A DNA stretch of 64,000 bases from NCBI RefSeq assembly GCF_000420305.1, contig NZ_ATUR01000006.1, positions 62,001-126,000 of the forward strand, in the 5' to 3' direction. Position 1 is the first letter of the stretch. Each line of letters starts with the position of its first letter. Shown here piece by piece: positions 19,248-28,719 of the stretch. Source of the stretch: Novosphingopyxis baekryungensis DSM 16222 (GTDB lineage: Bacteria > Pseudomonadota > Alphaproteobacteria > Sphingomonadales > Sphingomonadaceae). The position numbers and the translations under genes are program-made. The notes beneath the pieces are model-generated. The model saw nothing but the letters and a program-made list of their open reading frames with translations. It searched no databases and was not told the DNA's origin.

Positions 19248-22200
19248 TGCCCAAACGCACTGACATAAACACCGTCCTCGTCATCGGCGCAGGCCCCATC
19301 ATCATCGGGCAGGCGTGCGAGTTCGATTATTCGGGCACGCAGGCCATCAAGGCGCTGCGCGAGGAGGGCTATCGCATCGTCCTCGTCAACTCCAACCCCG
19401 CCACGATCATGACCGATCCGGACATGGCGGACGCCACCTATATCGAGCCGGTGACGCCAGAAATGGTCGCCAAGATCATCGCCAAGGAGCGCACCGAGCG
19501 CCCGGACGACGTGCTGGCCGTGCTGCCGACCATGGGCGGGCAGACCGCGCTCAACTGCGCGCTGGCGCTCGACGCGGACGGCACGCTGGAGAAATATGGC
19601 GTCGAGCTGATCGGCGCCAGGGCAGACGCGATCGACAAGGCGGAAAACCGCCAGCGTTTCCGCGAGGCGATGGACAAGATCGGCCTGCAGAGCCCGCGCT
19701 CGGCCACCGTGCATACGATGGAAGAGGCGCTGGCCGCCGTCGAGCATACCGGCCTGCCATCGATCATCCGCCCCAGCTTCACCATGGGCGGCACCGGCGG
19801 CGGCATCGCCTATAACCGCGAGGAGTTCGAGGAGATCGTGCGCGGCGGGCTGTATGCCAGCCCCACCACCGAAGTGCTGATCGAGGAATCGGTGCTCGGC
19901 TGGAAAGAATATGAGATGGAGGTGGTGCGCGACAAGAACGACAATTGCATCATCATCTGCTCGATCGAAAATGTGGACCCGATGGGCGTCCACACAGGGG
20001 ACAGCATCACCGTCGCGCCGGCGCTGACGCTGACCGACAGGGAATATCAGATCATGCGCAACGCCAGCATCGCGGTGCTGCGCGAAATCGGCGTGGAAAC
20101 AGGCGGTTCGAACGTACAGTTCGCAGTCAATCCCAAGGATGGCCGGCTGGTCGTGATCGAGATGAACCCGCGCGTGTCGCGTTCGTCCGCGCTGGCATCC
20201 AAGGCGACGGGCTTTCCCATCGCCAAGGTCGCGGCCAAGCTGGCGGTCGGCTATACGCTGGACGAGATTGCCAACGACATCACCGGCGGCGCGATGCCTG
20301 CGAGTTTCGAGCCGACCATCGATTATGTGGTCACCAAGATCCCGCGCTTCGCCTTTGAAAAGTTCAAGGGCGCGGACAACAATCTGTCCACCGCCATGAA
20401 GTCGGTCGGCGAGGTGATGGCTATCGGACGCTGCTTTGCGGAAAGCATGCAGAAGGCGCTGCGCGGCCTGGAAACCGGGCTCGACGGCTTCAACCGCGTG
20501 CGCGAGCTGCAGGGCATGAGCCGGGAGCGGATCACCGAGGCGCTGTCCAAGCCCACGCCCGAGCGCATCCTGGTGGTGGCGCAGGCGATGCGCGAAGGCT
20601 TTTCGGTGGAGGATATCCACGCGATCACCTTTTACGATCCCTGGTTTCTGCGCCAGATCGAGGCGATCATCGCGGCCGAGGCGGAGATCGAGGCCAATGG
20701 CCTGCCGATCGACGCGCCCGGCCTGCGCCGCCTGAAAGCCATGGGTTTCTCGGACGCGCGGCTGGCCAATCTGGCGGTGGATTCGGTGCATGTCGCGCAT
20801 GGCTCCGGCCGCGCGGTCGCCCAGTCACGCGGGCTGATCGGATCGGTCATCCAGGCGATGGCCGGTGCCACCAACGAGGCGGAAGTCTGCGCGCTGCGCC
20901 ACAAGCTGGGCGTGCGCCCGGTCTACAAGCGCATCGACAGCTGCGCCGGCGAGTTCGACGCCACCACGCCCTATATGTATTCGACCTATGAAACGCCGAC
21001 CTTTGGCGAGGCCGAGAATGAGGCGATGCCGTCCGACCGCGAAAAGATCGTGATCCTGGGCGGCGGGCCGAACCGGATCGGGCAGGGGATCGAGTTCGAT
21101 TATTGCTGCTGCCACGCCTGCTTCGCGCTGGAAGAGGCGGGCTATGAGACCATCATGATCAACTGCAATCCGGAAACGGTGAGCACGGATTATGACACGT
21201 CCGACCGGCTCTATTTCGAACCGCTGACCGCAGAAGACGTGCTCGAAGTCCTGTCGATCGAGAAGACCAACGGTACGCTGAAGGGCGTGATCGTGCAGTT
21301 TGGCGGGCAGACCCCGCTGGGCCTGGCCAAGGCGCTGGAGGATGCGGGCATCCCGATCCTGGGCACCGATCCCGATGCCATCGATCTGGCCGAGGACCGC
21401 GAGCGTTTTGCCAAGATCGTGCGCAAGCTCAAGCTCAAGCAGCCGGAAAACGGCATCGCCCGCAGCCTGGAAGAGGCCCTCGCCGGGGCAGAGCGCATCG
21501 GCTACCCGGTGTTGCTGCGGCCCAGCTATGTGCTGGGGGGCCGCGCGATGGAGATCGTCGACAGCCCGCAGCAGCTGGAAAACTATATCGCCACCGCCGT
21601 GCAGGTGTCGGGCGACAGCCCCGTGCTGATCGACCAGTATCTGCGCGATGCGACCGAAGTGGATGTCGACGCGATTTGCGACGGCGTGCAGGTGGTCGTC
21701 GCCGGCGTGCTGGAGCATATCGAGGAAGCCGGCGTGCATTCGGGCGACAGCGCCTGCTCGCTGCCGCCGCACAGCCTGCCGCCCGCCATCATCGATGAGA
21801 TCAAGCGCCAGACCGAGGCGCTGGCCTTCGGCCTGAAGGTGCGCGGCCTGATGAACGTGCAGTTCGCGGTGAAGGATGGCGAGATCTATCTGATCGAGGT
21901 CAATCCGCGCGCCAGTCGCACGGTGCCCTTCGTCGCCAAGGCCATCGGCACGCCCATCGCCAAAATCGCCGCGCGCGTGATGGCGGGCGAAATGCTGGCC
22001 GATCTGCCGCCGATCGATCTCGACATCGCGCATGTCGCGGTGAAGGAGGCCGTGTTCCCCTTCGCGCGCTTCCCCGGCGTCGATCCGGTGCTCAGTCCGG
22101 AAATGAAGTCCACCGGCGAAGTGATGGGAATCGATGCCGATTTCCCGACCGCCTTTGCCAAGTCCCAGATCGGCGCCGGCATGAAGCTGCCCTTGTCCGG

Positions 22201-22600
22201 CTGCCTGTTCGTGTCCGTGAAAGACAGCGACAAGCCCGTCATCCTGCCCGCCGTGCGCGATGCGCTGGCCATGGGGTTCAAGGTGATCGCGACCGGCGGC
22301 ACCGCCACCTATCTGCAGGACGCGGGGCTGGCGGTGGAGCGCGTCAACAAAGTGGCCGAGGGGCGCCCGCATATCGTGGACCGCATCAAGGATGGCGATG
22401 TCGCGCTGATCTTCAACACCACCGAGGGCTGGCAATCGCTTAAAGACAGCGCCAGCATCCGGGCCTCCGCACTGCGCCAGAATGTGGCGAGCTACACCAC
22501 GGCGGCGGCTGGCGTGGCCGCAATTCAGGCAATCGGGGCGCTCACCGCGCACAGCCTTGAAGTTCGGTCGCTTCAGGACTATTATTCACAGTCGCAGTAA
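19247..22600 (+). CDS. carB: Carbamoyl-phosphate synthase large subunit CarB
   Basis: 1117 residues containing two tandem ATP-grasp halves, an oligomerisation domain between them, and a C-terminal MGS-like allosteric domain. The first half opens with [20 protein letters not shown] and the second repeats it as [21 protein letters not shown]-grasp metal-binding stretches appear as [19 protein letters not shown] and [19 protein letters not shown]. It makes carbamoyl phosphate from bicarbonate, ammonia and two ATP. Length is a little above the E. coli enzyme. It is coupled to the inserted gene upstream, not directly to carA. Confidence 0.97.
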   Translation: MPKRTDINTVLVIGAGPIIIGQACEFDYSGTQAIKALREEGYRIVLVNSNPATIMTDPDMADATYIEPVTPEMVAKIIAKERTERPDDVLAVLPTMGGQTALNCALALDADGTLEKYGVELIGARADAIDKAENRQRFREAMDKIGLQSPRSATVHTMEEALAAVEHTGLPSIIRPSFTMGGTGGGIAYNREEFEEIVRGGLYASPTTEVLIEESVLGWKEYEMEVVRDKNDNCIIICSIENVDPMGVHTGDSITVAPALTLTDREYQIMRNASIAVLREIGVETGGSNVQFAVNPKDGRLVVIEMNPRVSRSSALASKATGFPIAKVAAKLAVGYTLDEIANDITGGAMPASFEPTIDYVVTKIPRFAFEKFKGADNNLSTAMKSVGEVMAIGRCFAESMQKALRGLETGLDGFNRVRELQGMSRERITEALSKPTPERILVVAQAMREGFSVEDIHAITFYDPWFLRQIEAIIAAEAEIEANGLPIDAPGLRRLKAMGFSDARLANLAVDSVHVAHGSGRAVAQSRGLIGSVIQAMAGATNEAEVCALRHKLGVRPVYKRIDSCAGEFDATTPYMYSTYETPTFGEAENEAMPSDREKIVILGGGPNRIGQGIEFDYCCCHACFALEEAGYETIMINCNPETVSTDYDTSDRLYFEPLTAEDVLEVLSIEKTNGTLKGVIVQFGGQTPLGLAKALEDAGIPILGTDPDAIDLAEDRERFAKIVRKLKLKQPENGIARSLEEALAGAERIGYPVLLRPSYVLGGRAMEIVDSPQQLENYIATAVQVSGDSPVLIDQYLRDATEVDVDAICDGVQVVVAGVLEHIEEAGVHSGDSACSLPPHSLPPAIIDEIKRQTEALAFGLKVRGLMNVQFAVKDGEIYLIEVNPRASRTVPFVAKAIGTPIAKIAARVMAGEMLADLPPIDLDIAHVAVKEAVFPFARFPGVDPVLSPEMKSTGEVMGIDADFPTAFAKSQIGAGMKLPLSGCLFVSVKDSDKPVILPAVRDALAMGFKVIATGGTATYLQDAGLAVERVNKVAEGRPHIVDRIKDGDVALIFNTTEGWQSLKDSASIRASALRQNVASYTTAAAGVAAIQAIGALTAHSLEVRSLQDYYSQSQ

Positions 22601-22691
22601 GACCTTTCCCCAAATTACTACGAACTGCGGACGGTTGGCCCTGGCCAGCCGTTAGGGGACCAGTTTCTGTTTGACGAAGAGGGATGCCGCA

Positions 22692-23168
22692 ATGGCGACG
22701 TTCGAGAAAATGCCGATGCTGGCCGAGGGCATGGAGATGCTCCGCGCCCAGTTGAAATTGCTCAAGGAAGAGCGCCCGCTGATCGTCGATGCGATCGAGG
22801 AAGCGCGTGCCCATGGCGATCTCTCCGAAAATGCCGAATATCATGCCGCCAAGGAGCGGCAGGGCCAGGTCGAGGCGACGATCTCCGATATCGAGGACAA
22901 GCTCAGCCGCGCGCAGGTGATCGATCCTGCCGATCTGTCGGGCGACAAGGTGGTCTTCGGATCGACCATCACTTTGCTGGATGAGAACGACAAGCCGATT
23001 ACCTATCAGATCGTTGGCGAGGCGGAAGCCGATGCCAAGAAGGGCAAGCTCAGCTATTCCAGCCCGCTGGGCCGTGCGCTGATCGGCAAGAAGGTCGACG
23101 AGGAAGTGGAAGTCACCGTGCCGTCCGGCGACAAATATTACCTCGTCCAGAAAATCGAATTCATCTGA
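22692..23168 (+). CDS. greA: Transcription elongation factor GreA
   Basis: 158 residues, the standard GreA length. The N-terminal coiled coil ends in the acidic tip containing [20 protein letters not shown], which enters the RNA polymerase secondary channel and stimulates cleavage of backtracked RNA. The C-terminal FKBP-like domain has [20 protein letters not shown]. Start at the ATG at 22692, preceded by AAGAGGGA. The gap after carB holds an imperfect GC-rich hairpin near 22632-22651 without a T-run. Confidence 0.97.
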   Translation: MATFEKMPMLAEGMEMLRAQLKLLKEERPLIVDAIEEARAHGDLSENAEYHAAKERQGQVEATISDIEDKLSRAQVIDPADLSGDKVVFGSTITLLDENDKPITYQIVGEAEADAKKGKLSYSSPLGRALIGKKVDEEVEVTVPSGDKYYLVQKIEFI

Positions 23169-23193
23169 GTTTGTCCGGGGCAGAGCCCGTTTC

Positions 23194-23835
23194 ATGAACA
23201 TGCCCAAAGGTCCGCTGACGAATATTCTCGTCGGGATCAATGTGGCTGTCTTCCTGCTGTTGTGGCTGGGCGGATGGCAACAAATTGGCATTGTGCAGGG
23301 TGCGCTGATCCCGGCGCGGTTCGATGGCGCGCTGGTGGGGGCGGAGGCTTATGGCTTCTGGCTGCCGCCGGCCGCAACGCTCCTCACGCATGCTTTTCTG
23401 CATGTCGAATTCACCCATTTGCTGTTCAACGTCCTGATCCTGTTTTTCTGCGGGCGGTTCGTCGAACTGGCACTGGGCTGGAAGCTGATGGGCCTGGTCT
23501 ATCTGCTGGGCGCGATCGCGGGCGGTGTGGCCGAGATCCTGTGGTCGCCATCGTCCCTGAACCCGGTGCTGGGTGCAAGCGGGGCGATCGCCGCGATCAT
23601 TGCCGGCTATATGGTGTTGTTCGCGCAGAACCGGCCCAAGCCGGTAGGGCCACTGCCCGCCGAACTGGCACGCGGCCTCCAGCTGCTGCTGCTGTGGATA
23701 GGCCTCAATCTGATGATGGCCTTTGCCTTTGGCGGTGGCGGCATGCAGATCGCCGTGGCCGCGCATATCGGCGGCTTCCTGATCGGGCTCATCCTGTCCC
23801 GCCCATTGCTGATCTGGCGCTATCGCGGCGCCTGA
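23194..23835 (+). CDS. Rhomboid-family intramembrane serine protease
   Basis: 213 residues with about six membrane helices. The catalytic serine is S129 in GASGAIAA and the catalytic histidine H191 in AAHIGGFLIG. The conserved HVEFTHLLFN stretch (H75, N79) completes the rhomboid signature. It cleaves membrane proteins within or next to their transmembrane segments; substrates in this organism are unknown. It begins 25 bases after greA and may share its transcript. Confidence 0.93.
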   Translation: MNMPKGPLTNILVGINVAVFLLLWLGGWQQIGIVQGALIPARFDGALVGAEAYGFWLPPAATLLTHAFLHVEFTHLLFNVLILFFCGRFVELALGWKLMGLVYLLGAIAGGVAEILWSPSSLNPVLGASGAIAAIIAGYMVLFAQNRPKPVGPLPAELARGLQLLLLWIGLNLMMAFAFGGGGMQIAVAAHIGGFLIGLILSRPLLIWRYRGA

Positions 23836-23972
23836 CGCTGCCATCCAGACCTGATGGGCGCAAAACCCGGATTGGTCGCAGTCCTGCGTTGCTCCTTTGG
23901 AAAGTCAGCTTACGCGACCAGTGCGAAACGATGTTGATGACGCAAATTGGGGTGGATGGCGGACAGTCAGCT

Positions 23973-24410
23973 TCAGATATTGCGCCAAGCCTCTAAGCGG
24001 GCACTGAGCTTGGCGGAAAGTCTATCGAAAGACGCCCAGCTGTCTTTGACGCCGTAGAGCGATTCAGCCTCCGAGAACATTGTGGAATAGTCATCGAGAT
24101 AGGAGCGGGGGTTGCTGTGCAATCCTTCTCCGCTACCATAATATATCCTCGCGAACGCATTACCCTCGTCGGTCAGGTCTTCTGTCGTAAACTTTTCATC
24201 GTAAACACGAATGAACCACTCGGTGGGCGTAAGATCGCGGCTCTCAAGCATCGCGAATTCGTTCGCTGCGTCTCTCATATGAAAGTCACCGGCCAAACCG
24301 TTCAGCGCGGCCCATGCAACGAACATAGCGATATGCGTAGCACCCGCTTCGGTTGGCAACTCCGGTGGAAAATCGCCGCCATAGGGCCATGACGCATCAT
24401 CATACTTCAT
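23973..24410 (-). CDS. Small protein of a KYDDASW-type family, function unknown
   Basis: 145 residues opening MKYDDASWPYGGDFPPELP, then GATHIAMFVAWAALNGL. I recall a family with this opening (similar to DUF7832-type proteins) that is scattered among proteobacteria and may include immunity-like proteins; this is from memory only. There is no signal peptide or membrane segment. The gene is less GC-rich than its surroundings and stands alone, suggesting recent acquisition. No toxin-like partner is visible beside it. Confidence 0.6.
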   Translation of the reverse strand: MKYDDASWPYGGDFPPELPTEAGATHIAMFVAWAALNGLAGDFHMRDAANEFAMLESRDLTPTEWFIRVYDEKFTTEDLTDEGNAFARIYYGSGEGLHSNPRSYLDDYSTMFSEAESLYGVKDSWASFDRLSAKLSARLEAWRNI

Positions 24411-24751
24411 TTGTGGACCTTCGCAGCCATCCCAAGTCTCCGCAATGAAGTCGTTAGCGGACTGGCGGATGTTGGTGCCTGTAGCGGCAGATCGCTTGGA
24501 CCGCTTCTGGCGTTTGCCCTGCTATTCAAGAATATCCGATGGATGTGACCGGCAGAAAAGCACTTACTGGCCAGCGTCGGCGCCATCATCAGGAGGCGAG
24601 GGGACTGGGGCGTCTGAACGTAACGTCTTGCAGCTCCGTGCGCACAACCCGGCAAGCATGTCCCGATGCCCATGGCATAGCCGCAATAACATCGCGCCAC
24701 GAACCGATCGGTCCTCAGCCAAGCCTGGCAACAGCAGCAGGCGGTTTCGCC
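24411..24751. other. 341-base stretch without a supported gene
   Basis: I find no reading frame here with recognisable protein content, no RNA gene and no clear repeat. Open frames on both strands are short or have no family-like composition. Next to an AT-richer accessory gene, it may be a decayed remnant. Confidence 0.4.
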
Positions 24752-24976
24752 TCAGGGGTTGGTGGGATCGCCGGGCTCGAGCAGCTTGTGCAGATGGACC
24801 ACCACATAGCGCATTTCGGCGTCGTCCACCGTGCGCTGCGCCGAGGAGCGCCAGGCTTCTTCGGCGTCTTCATAATTGGGATAGATGCCGACGATATCGA
24901 GAGCGCTCGTATCGACAAATTCAAGGTGGCGAGGATCGGCAACCTTGCCGCCGAACACGAGATGTAGCTTGGCCAT
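24752..24976 (-). CDS. DUF4170 family protein
   Basis: 74 residues covering the whole small domain: MAKLHLVFGGKVADP, then LEFVDTSALDIVGIYPNYEDA and a C-terminal MRYVVVHLHKLLEP. This matches the DUF4170 family of short alphaproteobacterial proteins. No function is established. It is transcribed alone; the upstream gap holds a perfect hairpin at 25003-25030. Confidence 0.8.
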   Translation of the reverse strand: MAKLHLVFGGKVADPRHLEFVDTSALDIVGIYPNYEDAEEAWRSSAQRTVDDAEMRYVVVHLHKLLEPGDPTNP

Positions 24977-25002
24977 GAAAGGTCCGTCCTGCTGGATGTG
25001 AT

Positions 25003-25030
25003 AAGGCCGCGCCGTTACCAGCGCGGCCTT
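25003..25030. terminator. GC-rich hairpin, possible terminator for the minus-strand cluster
   Basis: AAGGCCGCGC, an 8-base loop and GCGCGGCCTT form a perfect 10-bp stem just downstream of the 25089-26907 minus-strand cluster. There is no proper T-run on that strand, so termination strength is uncertain. Confidence 0.5.
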
Positions 25031-25088
25031 GCCTTATCAACTGTCCTTGTCGGTTCGCCGGAACGAACCGACCACTGACCGGGCTGGG

Positions 25089-25580
25089 TTAAGCCTGGTC
25101 GACATTGGTTGTGGCCGACTGTTCGGGATGCTTGGCGCCCTGCGCGGCGGCCATGCCAGCCGTCTTTGCAGCACCGCCAGCCTTGTCGACCAGCGACTTG
25201 AACTGGTTCTTCACCGCATCGCCATTGAGGCCGAGTTCATCGATCTGCTGGCTTCCGGCTTCCTTGGCGGCCTGTACCGCGCTGGTAGCGCGCGCCTTCA
25301 AATCGCGCCCGGTCTTGCCGAGAACTTCAGTCTCGCGTGCCGTACGTGGCAGCAAGGCCCCCAATACCGCGCCGATCGCCAGGCCGCCGAAGAGGACCGC
25401 CAGCGGGTTCTTCTGAACCTGTTCGCTGGTCTTGCCGCCCAGCTGACGCGCCTTGGTGCGGGTGCTCTGTGCACCATGTTTCACCGCATCGCGGCTGCTG
25501 TCATAGGCACCTTTGGCGCTTTCCTTAACGGAATGTGCGGCATGCCGCACGCGGCCCTCGCTGTCATTATGGTCGGTCAT
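25089..25580 (-). CDS. ElaB/YgaM-like small protein with glycine-zipper segment
   Basis: 163 residues. A charged helical N-terminus (HAAHSVKESAKGAYDSSRDA) is followed by a Gly-rich hydrophobic segment (NPLAVLFGGLAIGAVLGALL) and a helical tail. The layout resembles ElaB/DUF883-type inner-membrane proteins associated with stress and stationary phase. Three ATGs lie in tandem; I use the one at 25580 because GGAGA sits 6-7 bases before it. It overlaps the DUF3618 gene by 14 bases and is the last gene of a four-gene cluster. Confidence 0.65.
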   Translation of the reverse strand: MTDHNDSEGRVRHAAHSVKESAKGAYDSSRDAVKHGAQSTRTKARQLGGKTSEQVQKNPLAVLFGGLAIGAVLGALLPRTARETEVLGKTGRDLKARATSAVQAAKEAGSQQIDELGLNGDAVKNQFKSLVDKAGGAAKTAGMAAAQGAKHPEQSATTNVDQA

Positions 25581-25923
25581 CATCATTCTCCATCGAAATT
25601 ACTGTAAAGGGACGCGGGTTGGCCGGGACGGTGTGCGACAGATCGAACTGTCTGCGCCGTTTCCAGCGCCGCGTGGCATAAGCGAGCAGGGTGGTGGCCA
25701 CCGCCGCCAGGCCACCAAGGGCCAGAGACTGGCGGTTATCGAGCGCAAGCCGCTGGGCGTCGCGCGCCTTGCGTTCGACCTTGCCCTTGGTCCGCTCCTT
25801 GACCTGTCCGATCAGCGCCCCCGGCGTGATCTCCTGCTTGGCGAGCGCAATATCGCGCTTCAGGCCCGCACGCATGGCCTTGCGCGCAATATCCAGCTCG
25901 GCAACCTTGGAACGTGAACTCAT
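25567..25923 (-). CDS. DUF3618-like small membrane protein
   Basis: 118 residues: an N-terminal amphipathic region (MSSRSKVAELDIARKAM), a charged coiled stretch, then one membrane segment (SLALGGLAAVATTLLAYATRRW) with a positive stop. It matches the DUF3618 layout, which travels with holin-like DUF1469 proteins. The ATG at 25923 overlaps the stop of the upstream gene (ATGA). The function is not established; association with envelope maintenance is inferred from the cluster. Confidence 0.7.
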   Translation of the reverse strand: MSSRSKVAELDIARKAMRAGLKRDIALAKQEITPGALIGQVKERTKGKVERKARDAQRLALDNRQSLALGGLAAVATTLLAYATRRWKRRRQFDLSHTVPANPRPFTVISMENDDDRP

Positions 25924-26345
25924 CAAAGCTGCTCCGCCGGAAGGGGGTTGCTGGGATCTGGCGTTGAAAAGGTCAGCTTGCGTGCCTTGCGTAGCGCCAG
26001 CCAGGCCAGCGCAGCCGCCAGCACGAGCGTGGAGGCAAAAACGACGATGGTCGCTCCCATGGGCCCCATCGACACGGAAAGCACCAGCAGCAAGCCCAGG
26101 ATCAGCGCCGTAAAGGCGGACGCCGCCAGCGCAATCGCCGCCCCGAAGAGGAGCGCCGTCTGCTTGGCCAGAGACCGCGAATATTTGATCCGCGCCTTCC
26201 AGTACGCCCGTTCCGCGGCCACCAGTCCTTTGGCATCGGCCATGATCCGCTCCACATTGCTATGGATCGTTTCACCGACCGGTGGGGGAAGATCATCCAC
26301 CACCGGCCCTTTTCTGTAATGATCGCTACCTGCGATATCGGTCAT
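25923..26345 (-). CDS. Phage-holin-superfamily / DUF1469-like membrane protein
   Basis: 140 residues. A soluble N-terminus (SNVERIMADAKGLVAAERAYWKAR split over two helices) precedes two hydrophobic helices, roughly residues 63-88 and 93-115. This is the usual form of the actinobacteriophage-holin III/DUF1469 family. Despite the family name there are no phage genes here, and such proteins are normal chromosomal envelope proteins in sphingomonads. It is coupled to DUF3618 by an ATGA overlap. Confidence 0.75.
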   Translation of the reverse strand: MTDIAGSDHYRKGPVVDDLPPPVGETIHSNVERIMADAKGLVAAERAYWKARIKYSRSLAKQTALLFGAAIALAASAFTALILGLLLVLSVSMGPMGATIVVFASTLVLAAALAWLALRKARKLTFSTPDPSNPLPAEQL

Positions 26346-26367
26346 AGAATCGCCCCCGAACCGCCGC

Positions 26368-26907
26368 TCAAATATTGTCGTCGAGATCGAGACCGGACTT
26401 GATCACGCGCGATGCGGCAAAACCGGCCGCTGCCGCCAGACCGATGGCAATGGCCGGGCTGTTGCGGATGAACGCCTTGGCGTCGTCCAGCAGTTCCTCG
26501 ACATCCTTGCCATCGAGCGTGGAGGCGAACCCATCGATGGTGCTGGCAGCGCTGCGCGCCAGATCGCCATAGGATTTGCCGACATTTTCATCGAGCTGCG
26601 CGGCGCTGGCCTCGATCGCCTTGGAAATGCCGCCGACGGTTTCAACCGCCTTGGCCTTGCCATCCGCCGCCGCCGTCTTTGCGGAACCGAGCGCCTTGTC
26701 TTTCAGCCCGAGCGCTTGGTCCTTCACCGCGCTCTTGGCGTCCGATGCGGCGGCTTTCGCCTTGTCCGTCGTGCTGTCGCTGCCGGCCGAACCGGTCGTC
26801 GTGCCGCTTGCGGATCCCGCGGCGGTCGCCGGGGTGGCGGTGGTGGTGCCGGCAGCCTCGACCACGCGGGCCGTACGGGCGGAACCGTCGCTGTTCTCGT
26901 TCGCCAT
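26368..26907 (-). CDS. Low-complexity Ala/Thr/Ser-rich protein with C-terminal membrane anchor
   Basis: 179 residues. The first 45 are Thr/Ser/Gly/Ala-rich, followed by a repetitive Lys/Ala helical zone (KAKAAASDAKSAVKDQALGL) resembling LEA or ElaB-like proteins. The C-terminus has an apolar segment (SPAIAIGLAAAAGFAASRVI). It is the first gene of the four-gene minus-strand cluster and probably an inner-membrane-anchored, stress-type protein. That role is inferred from composition and context only. Confidence 0.6.
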   Translation of the reverse strand: MANENSDGSARTARVVEAAGTTTATPATAAGSASGTTTGSAGSDSTTDKAKAAASDAKSAVKDQALGLKDKALGSAKTAAADGKAKAVETVGGISKAIEASAAQLDENVGKSYGDLARSAASTIDGFASTLDGKDVEELLDDAKAFIRNSPAIAIGLAAAAGFAASRVIKSGLDLDDNI

Positions 26908-27133
26908 AAGTCATTATCCTTTCAGTGGTGCGGACAGGCCTGTTGATCGGCCGTCCACATGGTATGGGTTATGGAGCGAACGAAGGCACGGGCCGCTTTG
27001 TTCCGTTTGCGATCCGATTAGGCTGGCCTGGTGGGGGCGGCGCTTTTCGTTCGATGCGCATTTTCCGGCGAACGCCTGCGCACGGCGCTGCTTACGGCTT
27101 GCCAATGCCGGGCAAGTGTGATGCACATGGCCC

Positions 27134-27448
27134 ATGGTTCGCCGCCCGAAAATCCTGTCCCTGTTCCTGTCCGCGCTCAGCCCCGGGCTGGCGCTGATGG
27201 CGCTGCTGGCGATTGCGGCCTATGCGATGCTTGGCCCCACCGGCATATTGGCCTGGACGGATTACAAGGCAGGGCTGGCCGAACGGCAGGTGGAATTGAG
27301 CAAATTGCAGGAGGAGCGCGATGCCCTTCGCAACCGTGCCCGGCTGCTCGATGGCGACCGGGTGGATCCCGATCTTGCCGGGGAACTGATGCGCAAGGAA
27401 CTGGGGGTGGCGGCGCCCGATGAAATCATCGTCCCGCTGGACCAGTGA
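27134..27448 (+). CDS. Septum-formation initiator family protein (FtsB/DivIC-like)
   Basis: 104 residues: a short cytoplasmic tail, one membrane helix (LALMALLAIAAYAMLGP) and a periplasmic coiled coil (LAERQVELSKLQEERDALRNR). This is the layout of FtsB, which forms the FtsQBL divisome subcomplex at the septum. Its position just before pdhA is the usual alphaproteobacterial context. The stretch between it and the DUF cluster (26908-27133) contains no gene I can support. Confidence 0.88.
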   Translation: MVRRPKILSLFLSALSPGLALMALLAIAAYAMLGPTGILAWTDYKAGLAERQVELSKLQEERDALRNRARLLDGDRVDPDLAGELMRKELGVAAPDEIIVPLDQ

Positions 27449-27606
27449 CGGGGCGCGTGGCGCGCTTTCCGGCAAAGCGACATGACACCCGCTTTGGAAT
27501 AAAAATGCCGCGCATGCAGGCCGTATCCGGTTGCGCGACGCGCGGTTTTCGTTACGGAAGGCAGGGAAAGTAAAGCGCTCGCGCGCTCTGCCCCAGAAGG
27601 ACAAAC

Positions 27607-28719
27607 ATGGCAAAAACTCCTCAGAAAAACCAGGCGGCGCCCAGCGGCAAGACTGCTGGTCAGGACGATAAAGGCAGCGCGCCATCGAGCGACCGTCTGC
27701 ACGGCCATACGCAGGTGACGGACGATGCGCCGGGCAAGCCGGAATTATATGATGCCAGCGAAGACGAGATGCTGGAATTCTACCGGCAGATGCTGCTCAT
27801 TCGCCGGTTCGAGGAAAAGGCCGGCCAGCTTTACGGTCTCGGTCTCATCGGCGGATTCTGCCATTTGTATATCGGTCAGGAGGCCGTAGCCGTTGGCCTG
27901 CAATCCGCCCTGAATGGCGATCTGGACAGCGTGATCACCGGCTATCGCGACCATGGCCATATGCTCGCATACGGGCTGGATCCCAAGGTCATCATGGCCG
28001 AGCTGACGGGGCGCCAGGCCGGCATCTCGAAGGGCAAGGGCGGCTCCATGCACATGTTCTCGGTCGAGCATCGCTTTTATGGCGGGCATGGCATCGTCGG
28101 CGCGCAGGTGCCGCTCGGCTCCGGCCTCGCCTTTGCGCATAAATATCGCGGCGATGGCGGCGCGTGTCTGGCCTATTTCGGCGACGGCGCGGCAAACCAG
28201 GGTCAGGTGTACGAAGCTTTCAACATGGCCGAGCTGTGGAAGCTGCCGATCATCTTTGCGATCGAGAACAACCAATATGCCATGGGCACGAGCGTGAACC
28301 GATCCTCCGCCGAAGACCAGATGTTTCGGCGCGGCCAGTCCTTCCGCATTCCCGGCATCCAGGTGGATGGCATGGACGTGCTCGCCACGCGCGGAGCCGC
28401 CGAGCTGGCGCTGGAGCATGTGCGCGGCGGCAACGGCCCCATCATTCTGGAGCTGAAAACCTATCGCTATCGCGGTCATTCCATGTCCGATCCGGCCAAA
28501 TATCGCAGCCGGGAAGAGGTGCAGGAAATGCGCGAGAAGTCCGATCCGATCGAGCGGCTCAAGGCCAAAATGATAGCGGACGGACATAGCGAGGACGATC
28601 TGAAGAAGATCGACAAGGAGATCCGGGGCATCGTCAGCGATGCGGCGGACTTTGCCGAAAGCTCGCCCGAGCCCGATCTCGATGAACTGCATACCGACGT
28701 GCTGGTGGAATCTTACTGA
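27607..28719 (+). CDS. pdhA: Pyruvate dehydrogenase E1 component, alpha subunit
   Basis: 370 residues. The thiamine-pyrophosphate motif begins [20 protein letters not shown] and ends ENNQYAMG. Phosphorylation-loop-type sequence [19 protein letters not shown] is present. The first 50 residues are a low-complexity Gln/Lys/Ala extension usual in sphingomonads. With PdhB it decarboxylates pyruvate and acetylates the lipoyl arm, feeding acetyl-CoA into the TCA cycle. Its stop overlaps the pdhB start by one base (TGATGG). Confidence 0.97.
   Translation: MAKTPQKNQAAPSGKTAGQDDKGSAPSSDRLHGHTQVTDDAPGKPELYDASEDEMLEFYRQMLLIRRFEEKAGQLYGLGLIGGFCHLYIGQEAVAVGLQSALNGDLDSVITGYRDHGHMLAYGLDPKVIMAELTGRQAGISKGKGGSMHMFSVEHRFYGGHGIVGAQVPLGSGLAFAHKYRGDGGACLAYFGDGAANQGQVYEAFNMAELWKLPIIFAIENNQYAMGTSVNRSSAEDQMFRRGQSFRIPGIQVDGMDVLATRGAAELALEHVRGGNGPIILELKTYRYRGHSMSDPAKYRSREEVQEMREKSDPIERLKAKMIADGHSEDDLKKIDKEIRGIVSDAADFAESSPEPDLDELHTDVLVESY

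Noticed and set aside
20825-22552. A 575-residue minus-strand frame opposite carB
   Set aside because: His/Ala/Arg-rich shadow of carB without any known domain or ribosome-binding site.
25923-26345. Holin of a prophage lysis cassette
   Set aside because: No endolysin, terminase or structural phage gene is nearby; the family is also a normal chromosomal membrane protein.
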